From Pseudomonas sp. BBP2017 (lineage in GTDB: Bacteria; Pseudomonadota; Gammaproteobacteria; Pseudomonadales; Pseudomonadaceae), in contig NZ_PVZN01000003.1 of assembly GCF_003024385.1 (NCBI RefSeq), forward strand, positions 1-64,000: DNA of 64,000 bases, written 5' to 3'. Below the pieces are notes generated by a model that worked only from the letters and a program-made list of their open reading frames with translations, had not been told where the DNA came from and searched no databases. Both the position numbers and the translations under genes were made by a program. Numbering within the stretch: the stretch's first letter is position 1; every line of letters begins with the position of its first letter. Below, one piece after another: positions 48,679-58,363 of this stretch.

Positions 48679-50040
48679 TCAATGTCTGATTGTCAAGGCA
48701 TCGACTAAAACAGAAAGGCCTTTTATCCGTGCTTTCTCTTCAAGATCGTTGCCAATTGCCTGAATTTTTCCAAAAATCTCCTTCAAGTCGGCAGTAATAA
48801 CAAAGGGGTTCAAAGGGTATTGTATTTCCCCGTTTTCGACCCACAAGCCAATAGCTTTCATACTGAAAGCGCCGCTCTGCAGGTCAACCTCGGGGGGAAG
48901 CACCTCGCTCACAAGTACCCCGCTCCCCATTTGCGCCAACAACTCTGACTGACTGGATTGGCCTGGCACAAAAGACAGATTACGTGCCTGCTCGAACGGT
49001 ATCGACGCGTTCCCTGTATTGCTCATTCCCAGCCGACGGGCTGAAGTGGCATCCAGCGCATATGACTGTAAACGCCCCTGCTCGACAAAGGTTCGGGCAG
49101 CGACCGCACAGCCTTCAAGGTCAAAAGGAACGCTTCCAATCCCCCGGACCTGATGAGGGAACTCCTGAATGGACACTGCGCGGGGAAACAACTGTGTCCC
49201 AAGTGTTCCGGCGAGCACCGAACGGCCCTGACTGATTGCCTCGCCGCCGATAGCGTCGATGAACGCCCCGAGCAGCCAGACACTCGTTCGGGGCGAAAAC
49301 ACCATCGCGCAACGATCCACCTGCAAGGTGTTGCTACCCAGATAGTCGATTACCCGACGCGCAGCGAGACTACCTATTTCTCCGGGCTCGCCGATGTCAG
49401 CCAGACTGCGCCCGACCACAGACTCTCCAGCGGTACGCTGGACCCCAGCGTATGCGCCACGCATGTAAGATGAAAGCTGATACGTGGTGAAGGCGTAGCC
49501 CCCCAGAAACCCATGGCTATTACCGAAAACCTGCGCCTGGGACACCAGGTTGAGCATGCTGCCTCGAGAGCCGACAATCCGTTCGTCGGTTTGCAGCCCC
49601 GTAGCGTCACATATTCGAACCAGCTCCTTCAGTGATTCCTGAGACAGCGGGCATTCATGGTAAAGGTCGAGATCCGGGTATTGCGCAGCCAGCGAATCGG
49701 CATCGGCAGGCCCCTGATGAGCGTCAGGATTTGCCAGTCGAGCAATTGCCAATGCTTGAGCGACCGCCTCGTGTGGGTTGAAGGCCTCATCGAGCGCCAC
49801 CTGAATCTCACCCTTGCATTGATCCTCGTAAACGGCGAGATAGAGGTAATGACCGGGTTCTGGAACATCCGAATCAACGCTCTCACCGCTAACCTGGTGA
49901 GAGACCCGCATGCTACGCAAAGCCAATACCTCAATGGCAACCCCTTGCGCATGGGAAGCATCGAGAGTTTCTTCGACATGTTGTGTAAGCGTCGCCAGAT
50001 CTTTGGGACCTACAGCGACATGCTCGAGTGATGTGTTCAT
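48679..50040 (-). CDS. PmbA/TldE-like protein, second copy
   Basis: A 453-residue member of the PmbA/TldD family. It matches the neighbouring PmbA throughout (YPDLDLYHECPLSQE..., FGNSHGFLGGYAFTTYQLSSYM, GGEAISQGRSVLAGTLGTQLFP) but is clearly diverged. Like PmbA it lacks the HExxxH zinc motif, so it would be the inactive partner of a TldD-type protease heterodimer. The start MNTSLEHVAVG at 50040 follows AAGGAGTCACC. Codon use looks slightly less GC-rich than pmbA. It lies downstream of pmbA in the same direction, separated by a 32-base palindrome. It could form a variant TldD/E protease with different peptide specificity. No RiPP precursor is seen nearby. Confidence 0.85.
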   Translation of the reverse strand: MNTSLEHVAVGPKDLATLTQHVEETLDASHAQGVAIEVLALRSMRVSHQVSGESVDSDVPEPGHYLYLAVYEDQCKGEIQVALDEAFNPHEAVAQALAIARLANPDAHQGPADADSLAAQYPDLDLYHECPLSQESLKELVRICDATGLQTDERIVGSRGSMLNLVSQAQVFGNSHGFLGGYAFTTYQLSSYMRGAYAGVQRTAGESVVGRSLADIGEPGEIGSLAARRVIDYLGSNTLQVDRCAMVFSPRTSVWLLGAFIDAIGGEAISQGRSVLAGTLGTQLFPRAVSIQEFPHQVRGIGSVPFDLEGCAVAARTFVEQGRLQSYALDATSARRLGMSNTGNASIPFEQARNLSFVPGQSSQSELLAQMGSGVLVSEVLPPEVDLQSGAFSMKAIGLWVENGEIQYPLNPFVITADLKEIFGKIQAIGNDLEEKARIKGLSVLVDALTIRH

Positions 50041-50095
50041 GGTGACTCCTTGCCTACCGGATTGAAAGAACGGCAAGCGTATGGAGTCCGTGAAA

Positions 50096-50127
50096 CGATC
50101 AGGTCATAGATATCTATGACCTGATCG
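50096..50127. promoter_or_regulatory. 32-base perfect palindrome between pmbA and its paralogue
   Basis: CGATCAGGTCATAGAT and its exact inverse ATCTATGACCTGATCG abut with no spacer, forming a perfect palindrome. It lies 14 bases after the pmbA stop and 55 bases ahead of the paralogue's start (minus strand). No T-run follows. It could be an operator for a dimeric regulator or a hairpin that ends pmbA transcription. Confidence 0.75.
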
Positions 50128-50141
50128 AGTTCGGTTGAACA

Positions 50142-51488
50142 TCAGCTACCCGCAACGGTCATCCGCTCGATCAACACCGAGCCTGTATGAATGTTGCTAC
50201 GGGTTTCCAGATCATTACCGATCGCGACAATCTGCTGGAACATGTCCTTCATATTGCCGGCGATGGTCACTTCCTGGACAGCGAACTGAATCTCGCCATT
50301 CTCGACCCAATAGCCTGCGGCACCGCGGGAATAGTCGCCGGTCACCATGTTCAGGCCATGCCCCATCAACTCGGTGACCAACAGCCCACGCCCCATACGC
50401 CGGATCAGCGCAGCCTGATCCTCAACCCCGTGGGTGACGTACAGGTTATGCACGCCACCAGCATTGGCGGTGCTCGGCAGGCCAAGTTTGCGTCCGGAAT
50501 AAGTACCCAGTACGTAGGAGACCAACTCGCCTTTTTCGATGAACGGTTTTGCGTAGGTGGCCAGACCATCACCATCGAACGCCGCACTACCCAGAGCGCG
50601 CATCAAGTGTGGGCGCTCATCCAGGGTCAACCAACTGGGGAACAGGCGCTGCCCCATGGTGCCTTCAAGGAACGATGACTTGCGGTACAGGTTGCCGCCG
50701 GAGATCGCCGACAGGAAACTGCCGAACAGCCCCCCGGCCAGCTCTGCCGAGAACAGCACGGGAACCTCGCAGGTCGGCACCGGTCGCGCGCCCAGGCGGC
50801 TGGCCGCCCGCTGCGCGGCGCGCTGGCCGATGCTGCGAGGATCGGCCAGCAACTCGCCCTGGCGATTGACGTCATACCAGTAGTCACGCTGCATCTGCCC
50901 GTCGGCTTCGGCGATCATCACGCAGCTCAGGCTGTGACGGGTCGACGCATAGCCACCGATAAAGCCGTTGCTGTTGCCATACACGCGGCAGCCCTGATGG
51001 GTATTGAGCGTGGTGCCGTCAGCGTTCTTGATCCGCGTATCGGCATCAAAGGCTGCCGCTTCGCAAGCCAGCGCCTTTTCGATCGCCTGCTCCGGAGTGA
51101 TGTCCCAGGCGTGATACAGATCGAAGTCAGGCAGATCACGGGCCATCAACGCCGGATCGGCAAGCCCTGCGCAATCATCCTCGGAAGTGTGCTTGGCAAT
51201 CGCCAGTGCCGCGGCGACAGTCTCGCGAATGGCCTCGCTGCCGCTGGCCGAGGTGCTGGCCGAACCTTTGCGCTGGCCAACATACAGGGTGATACCAAAA
51301 CCCTGGTCGCGGTTGAACTCCACGGTTTCCACTTCACGCTGGCGTACCGAGGTCGACAAGCCCTGCTCCAGCGATACCGCTACTTCACAGGCGCTGGCCC
51401 CTTGGCGTTTGGCTTCGGCGATGATCTGTTCAACCTGCTCCTGCAACGCCGGCAGGGCCTGTGGACCTACGCTCTGGACTGCACTCAT
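50142..51488 (-). CDS. pmbA: metalloprotease PmbA (TldE)
   Basis: The non-catalytic half of the TldD/TldE protease that degrades unfolded peptides and matures peptides such as microcin B17. It has 448 residues from the ATG at 51488 ([15 protein letters not shown]), with GGAG 6 bases before; a GTG four codons earlier overlaps that site. [15 protein letters not shown] ([20 protein letters not shown]) and [20 protein letters not shown] segments are typical. It diverges from yjgA. Confidence 0.96.
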   Translation of the reverse strand: MSAVQSVGPQALPALQEQVEQIIAEAKRQGASACEVAVSLEQGLSTSVRQREVETVEFNRDQGFGITLYVGQRKGSASTSASGSEAIRETVAAALAIAKHTSEDDCAGLADPALMARDLPDFDLYHAWDITPEQAIEKALACEAAAFDADTRIKNADGTTLNTHQGCRVYGNSNGFIGGYASTRHSLSCVMIAEADGQMQRDYWYDVNRQGELLADPRSIGQRAAQRAASRLGARPVPTCEVPVLFSAELAGGLFGSFLSAISGGNLYRKSSFLEGTMGQRLFPSWLTLDERPHLMRALGSAAFDGDGLATYAKPFIEKGELVSYVLGTYSGRKLGLPSTANAGGVHNLYVTHGVEDQAALIRRMGRGLLVTELMGHGLNMVTGDYSRGAAGYWVENGEIQFAVQEVTIAGNMKDMFQQIVAIGNDLETRSNIHTGSVLIERMTVAGS

Positions 51489-51596
51489 GGTTTTCTCCAC
51501 TCAAATTCTGCGTTCGGCACGGGTCAATCTACGACCGGGCCGGACAAGCGGCCCCCGACTGGTTATCATGGCGGCGATTCTCAGCGGACTGCCCCC

Positions 51597-52118
51597 ATGG
51601 TTGATTCTTACGACACCGCCTTCGACGGCGAAAAAAGCAAAACCCAGATCAAGCGCGAGATGCAGGCGCTGGTCGATATGGGCGAGCGCCTCACATTGCT
51701 CAAGCCCGACATCCTGGCCAAACTGCCCTTGACCGACGAACTGCGCGCGGCCCTGGAAGAGCACAAGCGCCACACGGCGAACGAGGCCAAAAGGCGTCAC
51801 AAGTCGTTCATCGGCAAGCTGATGCGTGACCAGGACATCGACGCGATCAACGCGCTTCTTGACCAGCTCGACGCCTCCTCGCGCCAGTACAACGAGCGCT
51901 TCCATGGCCTCGAACGCTGGCGCGACCGGCTGATCGACGGCACCGACGAAGTCCTGGAAAAATTCGTCCAGGAATACCCGGAAGCCGATCGCCAGCAGCT
52001 GCGCTCGCTGATCCGCCAGGCCCAGCATGAGCTGAAAACCAACAAGCCGCCTAGCGCCAGCCGCAAGATCTTCAAGTACATTCGCACCCTCGACGAGGTT
52101 CAACGCGGCCTGCGTTGA
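51597..52118 (+). CDS. yjgA: ribosome-associated protein YjgA (DarP)
   Basis: A DUF615-family factor that associates with late 50S assembly intermediates. It has 173 residues starting [21 protein letters not shown]; the highly helical, charged sequence with [20 protein letters not shown] (about residues 65-84) is characteristic. It is transcribed between divergent pmbA and convergent tldD, the standard arrangement in this genus. Confidence 0.94.
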   Translation: MVDSYDTAFDGEKSKTQIKREMQALVDMGERLTLLKPDILAKLPLTDELRAALEEHKRHTANEAKRRHKSFIGKLMRDQDIDAINALLDQLDASSRQYNERFHGLERWRDRLIDGTDEVLEKFVQEYPEADRQQLRSLIRQAQHELKTNKPPSASRKIFKYIRTLDEVQRGLR

Positions 52119-52160
52119 GCCCCGCGACCGGGCGGGCACCCTGCCTGCCCGGTTTCAACT

Positions 52161-53600
52161 TCATGCGCCCGTGCCACCCACGGTGATCGCATCGATCTTC
52201 AAGGTCGGCTGGCCCACGCCAACCGGCACTGATTGACCATCCTTGCCACAGGTGCCCACACCACTGTCCAGGGCCAGGTCATTACCGACCATCGACACCC
52301 GGCTCATGGCTTCCGGACCGTTGCCGATCAAGGTCGCGCCTTTGACCGGTGCAGTAATTTTGCCGTCTTCGATCAGATAGGCTTCGCTGGTGGAGAAGAC
52401 AAACTTGCCGCTGGTGATATCCACCTGGCCGCCGCCCAGGTTGGCACAGTAGATACCGCGCTTGACCGACTTGATGATTTCTTCCGGATCGCTTTCCCCG
52501 GCACGCATGTAGGTGTTGGTCATGCGCGGCATTGGCAGGTGCGCGTAGGACTCGCGACGCCCGTTGCCGGTAACTGCCATGCCCATCAGTCGAGCGTTGA
52601 GCTTGTCCTGCATGTAGCCTTTGAGAATGCCGTTCTCGATCAGCGTGGTGCACTCGGTTGGTGTGCCCTCGTCATCCACGCTCAGTGAACCGCGGCGACC
52701 TTCCAGGGTGCCATCATCGACGATGGTACACAGGCTCGAGGCAACCTTTTCGCCCATGTGGCCACTGTAGGCCGAGCTACCCTTGCGGTTGAAGTCACCT
52801 TCCAGGCCATGGCCGACTGCCTCGTGCAGCAACACGCCGGACCAACCCGAGCCGAGGACCACCGGCAAAGTGCCGGCCGGCGCCGGAATCGCTTCCAGAT
52901 TGACCAAAGCCTGACGCAGGGCCTCACGGGCAAAACCCATGACCCGCTCGTCGGTGAAATAGCGATAGTCGGTACGCCCGCCACCGCCATGACCACCGCG
53001 CTCACGTCGACCGTTCTGCTCGACGATCACACTGACGTTGAAACGCACCAGCGGACGCACATCCGCGGCCAGGCTGCCATCGGCAGCAGCGATCAGAATG
53101 CGCTCCCAGACCCCGGCCATGCTCACCGTAACCTGCTGTATACGCGGGTCAAGCTTGCGCGTGGCGGCATCAACTCGCTTGAGCAGCTCGACCTTCTCGG
53201 CACGGCTGATCGCTTCCAGCGGGTTGTCGGTGCCATACAGCTGGGTGACATCCTGACTTTTGAACGCCTGCACACTGCCATTCTGCCCGGCGCGGGAAAT
53301 CGAGCGGGCGGCACGGGCAGCCAAGGTCAGGGCTTCAAGGTTGATGGCGTTGCTGTAGGCGAAACCGGTTTTCTCACCGGACTGGGCACGTACGCCCACG
53401 CCCTGATCGAGATTGAAACTGCCTTCTTTGACGATCCCGTCTTCAAGCGCCCAGGATTCGGAAATCTGCCCCTGGAAATACAGGTCGGCGGCATCGATGC
53501 CCGGCCCGGCCAACTCACCCAGCACTGACTGCAGGCTGTCGAGGGTCAACCCGCCCGGCGCCAGCAGATGCTCGCTGACAGTGGATAACATCTCGCTCAT
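52161..53600 (-). CDS. tldD: metalloprotease TldD
   Basis: The zinc-bearing half of the TldD/TldE protease. It has 479 residues from the ATG at 53600 ([17 protein letters not shown]); the frame extends upstream into the nitrilase gene, but that part is antisense-like noise in another frame. The zinc motif HEAVGH is at residues 259-264 and a [13 protein letters not shown] stretch precedes it. It starts 2 bases after the nitrilase stop and so is in an operon with it. Confidence 0.97.
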   Translation of the reverse strand: MSEMLSTVSEHLLAPGGLTLDSLQSVLGELAGPGIDAADLYFQGQISESWALEDGIVKEGSFNLDQGVGVRAQSGEKTGFAYSNAINLEALTLAARAARSISRAGQNGSVQAFKSQDVTQLYGTDNPLEAISRAEKVELLKRVDAATRKLDPRIQQVTVSMAGVWERILIAAADGSLAADVRPLVRFNVSVIVEQNGRRERGGHGGGGRTDYRYFTDERVMGFAREALRQALVNLEAIPAPAGTLPVVLGSGWSGVLLHEAVGHGLEGDFNRKGSSAYSGHMGEKVASSLCTIVDDGTLEGRRGSLSVDDEGTPTECTTLIENGILKGYMQDKLNARLMGMAVTGNGRRESYAHLPMPRMTNTYMRAGESDPEEIIKSVKRGIYCANLGGGQVDITSGKFVFSTSEAYLIEDGKITAPVKGATLIGNGPEAMSRVSMVGNDLALDSGVGTCGKDGQSVPVGVGQPTLKIDAITVGGTGA

Positions 53601-53602
53601 AG

Positions 53603-54454
53603 TCACTCCGAGGTGTGCGCAGGCCGCAAAGCGTCCTGCGAGAAAAAGCGCCGGTGCAAGGCCACCGGCATCCGCGCCCGAATGGACGCCTGTTCGCTGC
53701 TGTCGCGTTCGCCCAACAGCACGGCCTCGCCGCTGGCCTGTTCGGCGATAATTCGCCCCCAGGGGTCGACGATCGCCGCATGACCGTAGGTTTCTCGTGG
53801 CCCCGGGTGGGTACCGCCCTGCGCGGCGGCCAGGACATAACACTGGGTTTCAATCGCCCGCGCGCGGATCAGCACTTGCCAATGCGCCGCTCCGGTTACG
53901 GCGGTGAACGCCGCCGGAGCACTGATCAATTCGGCCCCGGCAGCACGCAAGGCGCTGTACAGTTCAGGAAAGCGCAAGTCATAGCATACGCTCAAGCCCA
54001 GACGTCCGACCGGGGTATCGGCAACCACCACCTGACTGCCATGGGCATAGTCATCAGACTCCCGATAACGGCCGCGGTTGTCAGCGACATCGACATCGAA
54101 CAGGTGCAGCTTGTCGTAACGCGCAACGGTTTCGCCATGCTCATCGATCAACAACGAACAGGCATGGGACTTGGCATCCGGCTGCCCGGCCGGCGGCAAA
54201 GGCAAGGTGCCAGCCACCACCCATAACCTGAGGTCGCGGGCGGCCTGTTTCAACCACGGCAGTATCGGCCCCTCGCCCAGCGCCTCGGCGCGACCGATGG
54301 CGGCACTGTCGCGACGGCCCATGGCGGCGAAGTTTTCCGGCAACACCGCCAGGCGCGCACCGCCTGCAGCCGCCTGCTCAAGCAAACGCCGAGCCCGCTC
54401 CAGGTTGGCCGGGATATCGCTCTGGCTGACCATCTGGATCACTGCTGACTTCAT
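53603..54454 (-). CDS. carbon-nitrogen hydrolase (nitrilase superfamily)
   Basis: A 283-residue cytoplasmic hydrolase with the Glu-Lys-Cys triad: Glu in LPENFAAMG (about residue 41), Lys in [11 protein letters not shown] (about 113) and Cys in [14 protein letters not shown] (about 156). It is of the Nit1/YbeM type; such enzymes hydrolyse deaminated glutathione, which is the likeliest but unproven role here. It lies between yhdP and tldD in one transcription unit. Confidence 0.93.
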   Translation of the reverse strand: MKSAVIQMVSQSDIPANLERARRLLEQAAAGGARLAVLPENFAAMGRRDSAAIGRAEALGEGPILPWLKQAARDLRLWVVAGTLPLPPAGQPDAKSHACSLLIDEHGETVARYDKLHLFDVDVADNRGRYRESDDYAHGSQVVVADTPVGRLGLSVCYDLRFPELYSALRAAGAELISAPAAFTAVTGAAHWQVLIRARAIETQCYVLAAAQGGTHPGPRETYGHAAIVDPWGRIIAEQASGEAVLLGERDSSEQASIRARMPVALHRRFFSQDALRPAHTSE

Positions 54455-54468
54455 TGGCGCTCCCGAGG

Positions 54469-57400
54469 CTATTGGTTGAACGGTTTGATAAAGCTGATTT
54501 TAGGCTCTTTCCAGGGGCCTTCGACGCGGTAGTACACGCTGGCATAGCGCGCCACGCGATCACCCAGCAGGCGATCAACCAGGAACAAGGCGCCACCGAC
54601 CGCCGGCGCACCGACAATCAAGGCTGCCAGTGGCAGGTTGTTGGTCACCGGCAAGGTCACCTGCAGTTTCGCGTCAACCCGGTCACGGACCATGTCCAGG
54701 GTGCCATCGAGCTCGAAGTTGCTCGAAGGCCCCGTCAGGGTGATCGGTTCGCGCGTTACATACACGCCTTCGCTGGCCACCAGCAAACCCTTGACCCGGT
54801 CGTAACTCAGCCCCTTGTCAAACAGGTCGGAGAAGTCCAGGCGCAAACGCCGGCCGATGGAGTTGAAGTTGAGCAGGCCAAACACCCGCAGAGCCTGGGC
54901 GCCACCCTCGACTTCAACAAACTGGCCTTTACGCAGGGCGGCATCGAGACTACCGGAGAGCCGCCCAAGGCTGACCCAGGCCGGCGATCCTGGCCAGCGC
55001 GCGTCGACATCCAGACGAAAATCGCGGCTGGTGACAGTCGGAGCAAAATTCCACGCTTTGAGCACGTCGGCCAGGTTCTTGCCCTCAAGGCGGCCCTTGT
55101 ACCAACTGCCACTGGCGCCCGGGATCCCCTCCCAACCGCCTTTGCCATCGATCTGCAGGCCCTTGAGACTGAGGTCCAGGTCATTCAGGGCAATGCCCTT
55201 GGCGGTCGATCGCACCTTGACCGCTGCGCTGCCGAGCAAGTCATCACCGCGGTACAACTTGTCGATACTCAGATCAATGGACGGAATCTTGCGCGGATCG
55301 ATCTTGGCCATCGGGTCGGGCGCATTGGGCACAGTCACCTCGGCCGGATTTTGGGGCGGCAGGTGAATGGTCTGCAGGTTCACCACCAGCGGCGCCCCCT
55401 TGGCATCAGGCAGGCGCGCGTTGCCGATGACTTCCTTGCTGTCCAGACGCAACGACCAGTTATTCGGATTACGCACCAAACGTACCACCGCCTGGTTCAA
55501 CTCAAGGCCGACACCCTTGAGCCGGTTGATGCTCAGGTCGACACCGCGCAACAGCTGGCGTGCACTGCCGCCTGCGTCATTACCGGCCAGACTGTCCATT
55601 TGTTGCTGCCAGGGTGCCAGGTCAAGCTCAGCCAGCTTTCCGCGCACCCGCACCCCCGGCGCACTGGGCAATTGCGCGTTGCCACTGCCAAACACCAGCT
55701 CGCCACGGCCCTGGTCGAGCTTGTCCATGGGCGCGGCATAGAGCATGTTGGCGACATCGGCGTAGCTGAAGTTGAACCGCCGCTCTGGCCCTTGCAGGGT
55801 CATGCCGAACTGGCTGTCGCGGGTTTCCCCGGCCGCCTTGCCGAACGGTGCAGGCAGGTTGATGGCCAGGCCTTTGAGACTGGAGTCGACCCTGAGCTGA
55901 TTGTCACGGCTGCCCAGGTTCAATCGCAGTTGATACGGCAGCTCTCCAGACAACGGCAAGGCCTGCTTGACCTGCAGCCATTGGGTCAGGGTGGCGAGCG
56001 CCACCTGGCCCTTGGCCTGGACCCGCGTTTGCAGCTCACCGGGTTTACCCTCGGCAAAGATCTGCGCGGTGATCAGCTTGTCGAATACCCGAGCGCTGAT
56101 GTTCTGCCCGCTCAGCCCCTTGCCGTAGTCGAAGCGGAACGCGCCTTTGAGCTGGTTCAGTTCTATCACCGGGGCGGCCATTTTCAATCGCGCATCGTTG
56201 GTGTCGAAATCCACCACCACCTGCGGTTGCTGGCCCTTGACCAAGGGAATATCCAGCTTGAGTTTGCCCTTGAGGCTACCCTGGCCTTCCCAGCCCGCGA
56301 ACATCGCCGCCGTGCCGATCGGCGCTTCCTGGAGAATTTTCAGGCCATCGCCCAGACCACCATCGAATGCCCCATCCAGGTACATATGCGTGTGCTTGCC
56401 ACTGGCGACGTGGGGAATGTTGACCTGCACATCGCTGACCCGGGTATCCAGCAGTTGTCCGCGCTTGGCATTGACGCGCACCCCATCGTCGTCGATAGAC
56501 ACCTCGCCATCGACCTGCTGCACCTGTGGCCAGCCGGGCTGGAAGTCCAGCGCGGCATCATGGACCTTGAAAAACAGGCTGATGCTGCGCGCCTGTTCAG
56601 CTGCACCGTGATTGAGCGAACCCTGGTACTGGAAGTAGCCTTCGTCGACCGCTCCCTTGAGAACCGCGGTGCGCAGCCATTGATCCAGTGCAGGACTGAG
56701 GACCTCGGGCAGGTACTTGGCGGTGTAGCGACCATCGCCATCGACCAGGCCGACACGCAAGTCCATGTAGTCTTCACGGGCTTCATCGAACAGCATGCGG
56801 ATGAGGAAATCACCGGCTATCTTGCCCTCCTCGCCCAACACCTTCAGATAGGGAGCAATGAGGGTGAAGCCTTCGTGGTCGAGGCGCCAGGTCAGGCGCG
56901 CATTGGCCTTCTGGTAATTCCAGGGTTTGGCGAAGATAGGGTAGAGATGGAGCATGAAAGCGTCAGTGTCCAGACGCAATTCGCCATGCCCCAGGTCGCC
57001 GCTGATGCTACCGCTGACGTTCCCCGCCGCCGGAGCACCGTGATAGGCACTGAAGCCTACCCGCTCGAGATTGGCGGCAAAGCTCAAACGCTGGTCCCCG
57101 GTTGCCTTCGGGCGGATATCCAACAGGACATTGCGCAGACTGCCCTTGACCTTCAGCCCCTCGACCACCGCCATGACCTTGTCCGGCAACGGTGCCAGAG
57201 ACTCAATCAGGGGCGTGAGCGGGGTCAGGTCGAGGCGGTCGGCCTGGATTTTCCAGGTTTCTTCGCCCGCCTCACTGGCAGCGCTCTGATTCAGTTGCAG
57301 GTGCGACTCCCAGCGAGTCTTGCCCAGGCTCATGGCCAACGAATCGAGCTGCACATCAAAACCCTGTTCCCGGCGCTGGAACCAGCCATTGAGCGCAAGG

Positions 57401-58278
57401 TTTTCCACCTTGGCCTCTTTACGACCGGCATAGGCGCCGCTTAATTGCGGTGCATTCAGCCGAACCACGGTGCTCTGCAACTGGCCCTTGCTCCAGTTCA
57501 GCCAGAACTCGCCCCCGGCTTTAAGCTCCTTGGCCTGCCATTGCCCCAGCAATCGCGGCGGCAGCCAGCGCGCCCAGTCACTCTGAGGCAAGCTGAGGTA
57601 AGCATCGAGCTGACCATCACGCCAATGCGCCGGACGCACACGGCTACGCACGCTCATGGCCACCGGCTGACCGTCAGGCAAGGTCAGGCGCAGGTCCAGA
57701 CGCTGGCGAATGCTGCCGGTCTGCAAGCCGAGGCTGACATACGTGAGAGTCATCGGATCGCGCTGAAACGGCTCAAGGGTGACCTGACTGTCGAGCACGG
57801 TGATCTTCGCCACCGTTTGCATGTGCTCCAGCAACTGCTGCGGATCCAGCGGCTGGTCATCGGTTTTCGGCAGACCGTCGAGGGTCCAGGCGCCTTGCTC
57901 ATCTTCATGCAGGCTCAGGTGCAAGCCGCCCACTTCCAGGTTGGCCAGGCGCAGCTGACGTTCACGCAGACTGGCCCATAGATCCGGCACCACCTTGACC
58001 CCGTCCAGACGCAACGCCGTAACACCCTCGCCCACCTGGATATCGTTGACCACCAGCACCGGCGCCAGGCCACTCCAGTGCCCTTCGAGGCTACCGATGT
58101 ACACAGGCAGGCCCAAGGCCTGTTCGGCTTTGTCTTCGACTTCAGCGCGGTATTCGGCCACCAGCGGCACCAGTTGCCGGCCCAGGCTGACATACAGCGC
58201 GACCAGCACAGCCAGCAAGGCACAGATCCCCAGGCCCCAGCGGGTCATCGCGCCTAGAACGCGGATCAGACGCTCCAT
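54469..58278 (-). CDS. yhdP: YhdP, AsmA-like lipid transport protein
   Basis: A 1269-residue inner-membrane-anchored protein with one N-terminal helix (about residues 10-30) and a very long periplasmic repeat of beta-strands. It belongs to the TamB/YdbH/YhdP group thought to bridge the envelope and move phospholipids to the outer membrane. The C-terminal LRVFGLLNFNSIGRRLRLDFSDLF (split here: FGLLNFNSIGRRLRLDF) marks the AsmA-like domain. It is co-directional with rng upstream and the nitrilase downstream (14 bases). Confidence 0.94.
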   Translation of the reverse strand: MERLIRVLGAMTRWGLGICALLAVLVALYVSLGRQLVPLVAEYRAEVEDKAEQALGLPVYIGSLEGHWSGLAPVLVVNDIQVGEGVTALRLDGVKVVPDLWASLRERQLRLANLEVGGLHLSLHEDEQGAWTLDGLPKTDDQPLDPQQLLEHMQTVAKITVLDSQVTLEPFQRDPMTLTYVSLGLQTGSIRQRLDLRLTLPDGQPVAMSVRSRVRPAHWRDGQLDAYLSLPQSDWARWLPPRLLGQWQAKELKAGGEFWLNWSKGQLQSTVVRLNAPQLSGAYAGRKEAKVENLALNGWFQRREQGFDVQLDSLAMSLGKTRWESHLQLNQSAASEAGEETWKIQADRLDLTPLTPLIESLAPLPDKVMAVVEGLKVKGSLRNVLLDIRPKATGDQRLSFAANLERVGFSAYHGAPAAGNVSGSISGDLGHGELRLDTDAFMLHLYPIFAKPWNYQKANARLTWRLDHEGFTLIAPYLKVLGEEGKIAGDFLIRMLFDEAREDYMDLRVGLVDGDGRYTAKYLPEVLSPALDQWLRTAVLKGAVDEGYFQYQGSLNHGAAEQARSISLFFKVHDAALDFQPGWPQVQQVDGEVSIDDDGVRVNAKRGQLLDTRVSDVQVNIPHVASGKHTHMYLDGAFDGGLGDGLKILQEAPIGTAAMFAGWEGQGSLKGKLKLDIPLVKGQQPQVVVDFDTNDARLKMAAPVIELNQLKGAFRFDYGKGLSGQNISARVFDKLITAQIFAEGKPGELQTRVQAKGQVALATLTQWLQVKQALPLSGELPYQLRLNLGSRDNQLRVDSSLKGLAINLPAPFGKAAGETRDSQFGMTLQGPERRFNFSYADVANMLYAAPMDKLDQGRGELVFGSGNAQLPSAPGVRVRGKLAELDLAPWQQQMDSLAGNDAGGSARQLLRGVDLSINRLKGVGLELNQAVVRLVRNPNNWSLRLDSKEVIGNARLPDAKGAPLVVNLQTIHLPPQNPAEVTVPNAPDPMAKIDPRKIPSIDLSIDKLYRGDDLLGSAAVKVRSTAKGIALNDLDLSLKGLQIDGKGGWEGIPGASGSWYKGRLEGKNLADVLKAWNFAPTVTSRDFRLDVDARWPGSPAWVSLGRLSGSLDAALRKGQFVEVEGGAQALRVFGLLNFNSIGRRLRLDFSDLFDKGLSYDRVKGLLVASEGVYVTREPITLTGPSSNFELDGTLDMVRDRVDAKLQVTLPVTNNLPLAALIVGAPAVGGALFLVDRLLGDRVARYASVYYRVEGPWKEPKISFIKPFNQ

Positions 58279-58363
58279 GGCAATGGCCCTCCAACTCGAG
58301 CCTTAACTATGGCCGTAACCGGGCGCTTTGCCAGCCCTTGCAGCAGCCCGATGCATTCAGACC

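Noticed and set aside
54454..57444. Open frame of 996 codons on the plus strand opposite yhdP
   Set aside because: It has no domain-like composition and is fully antisense to yhdP.
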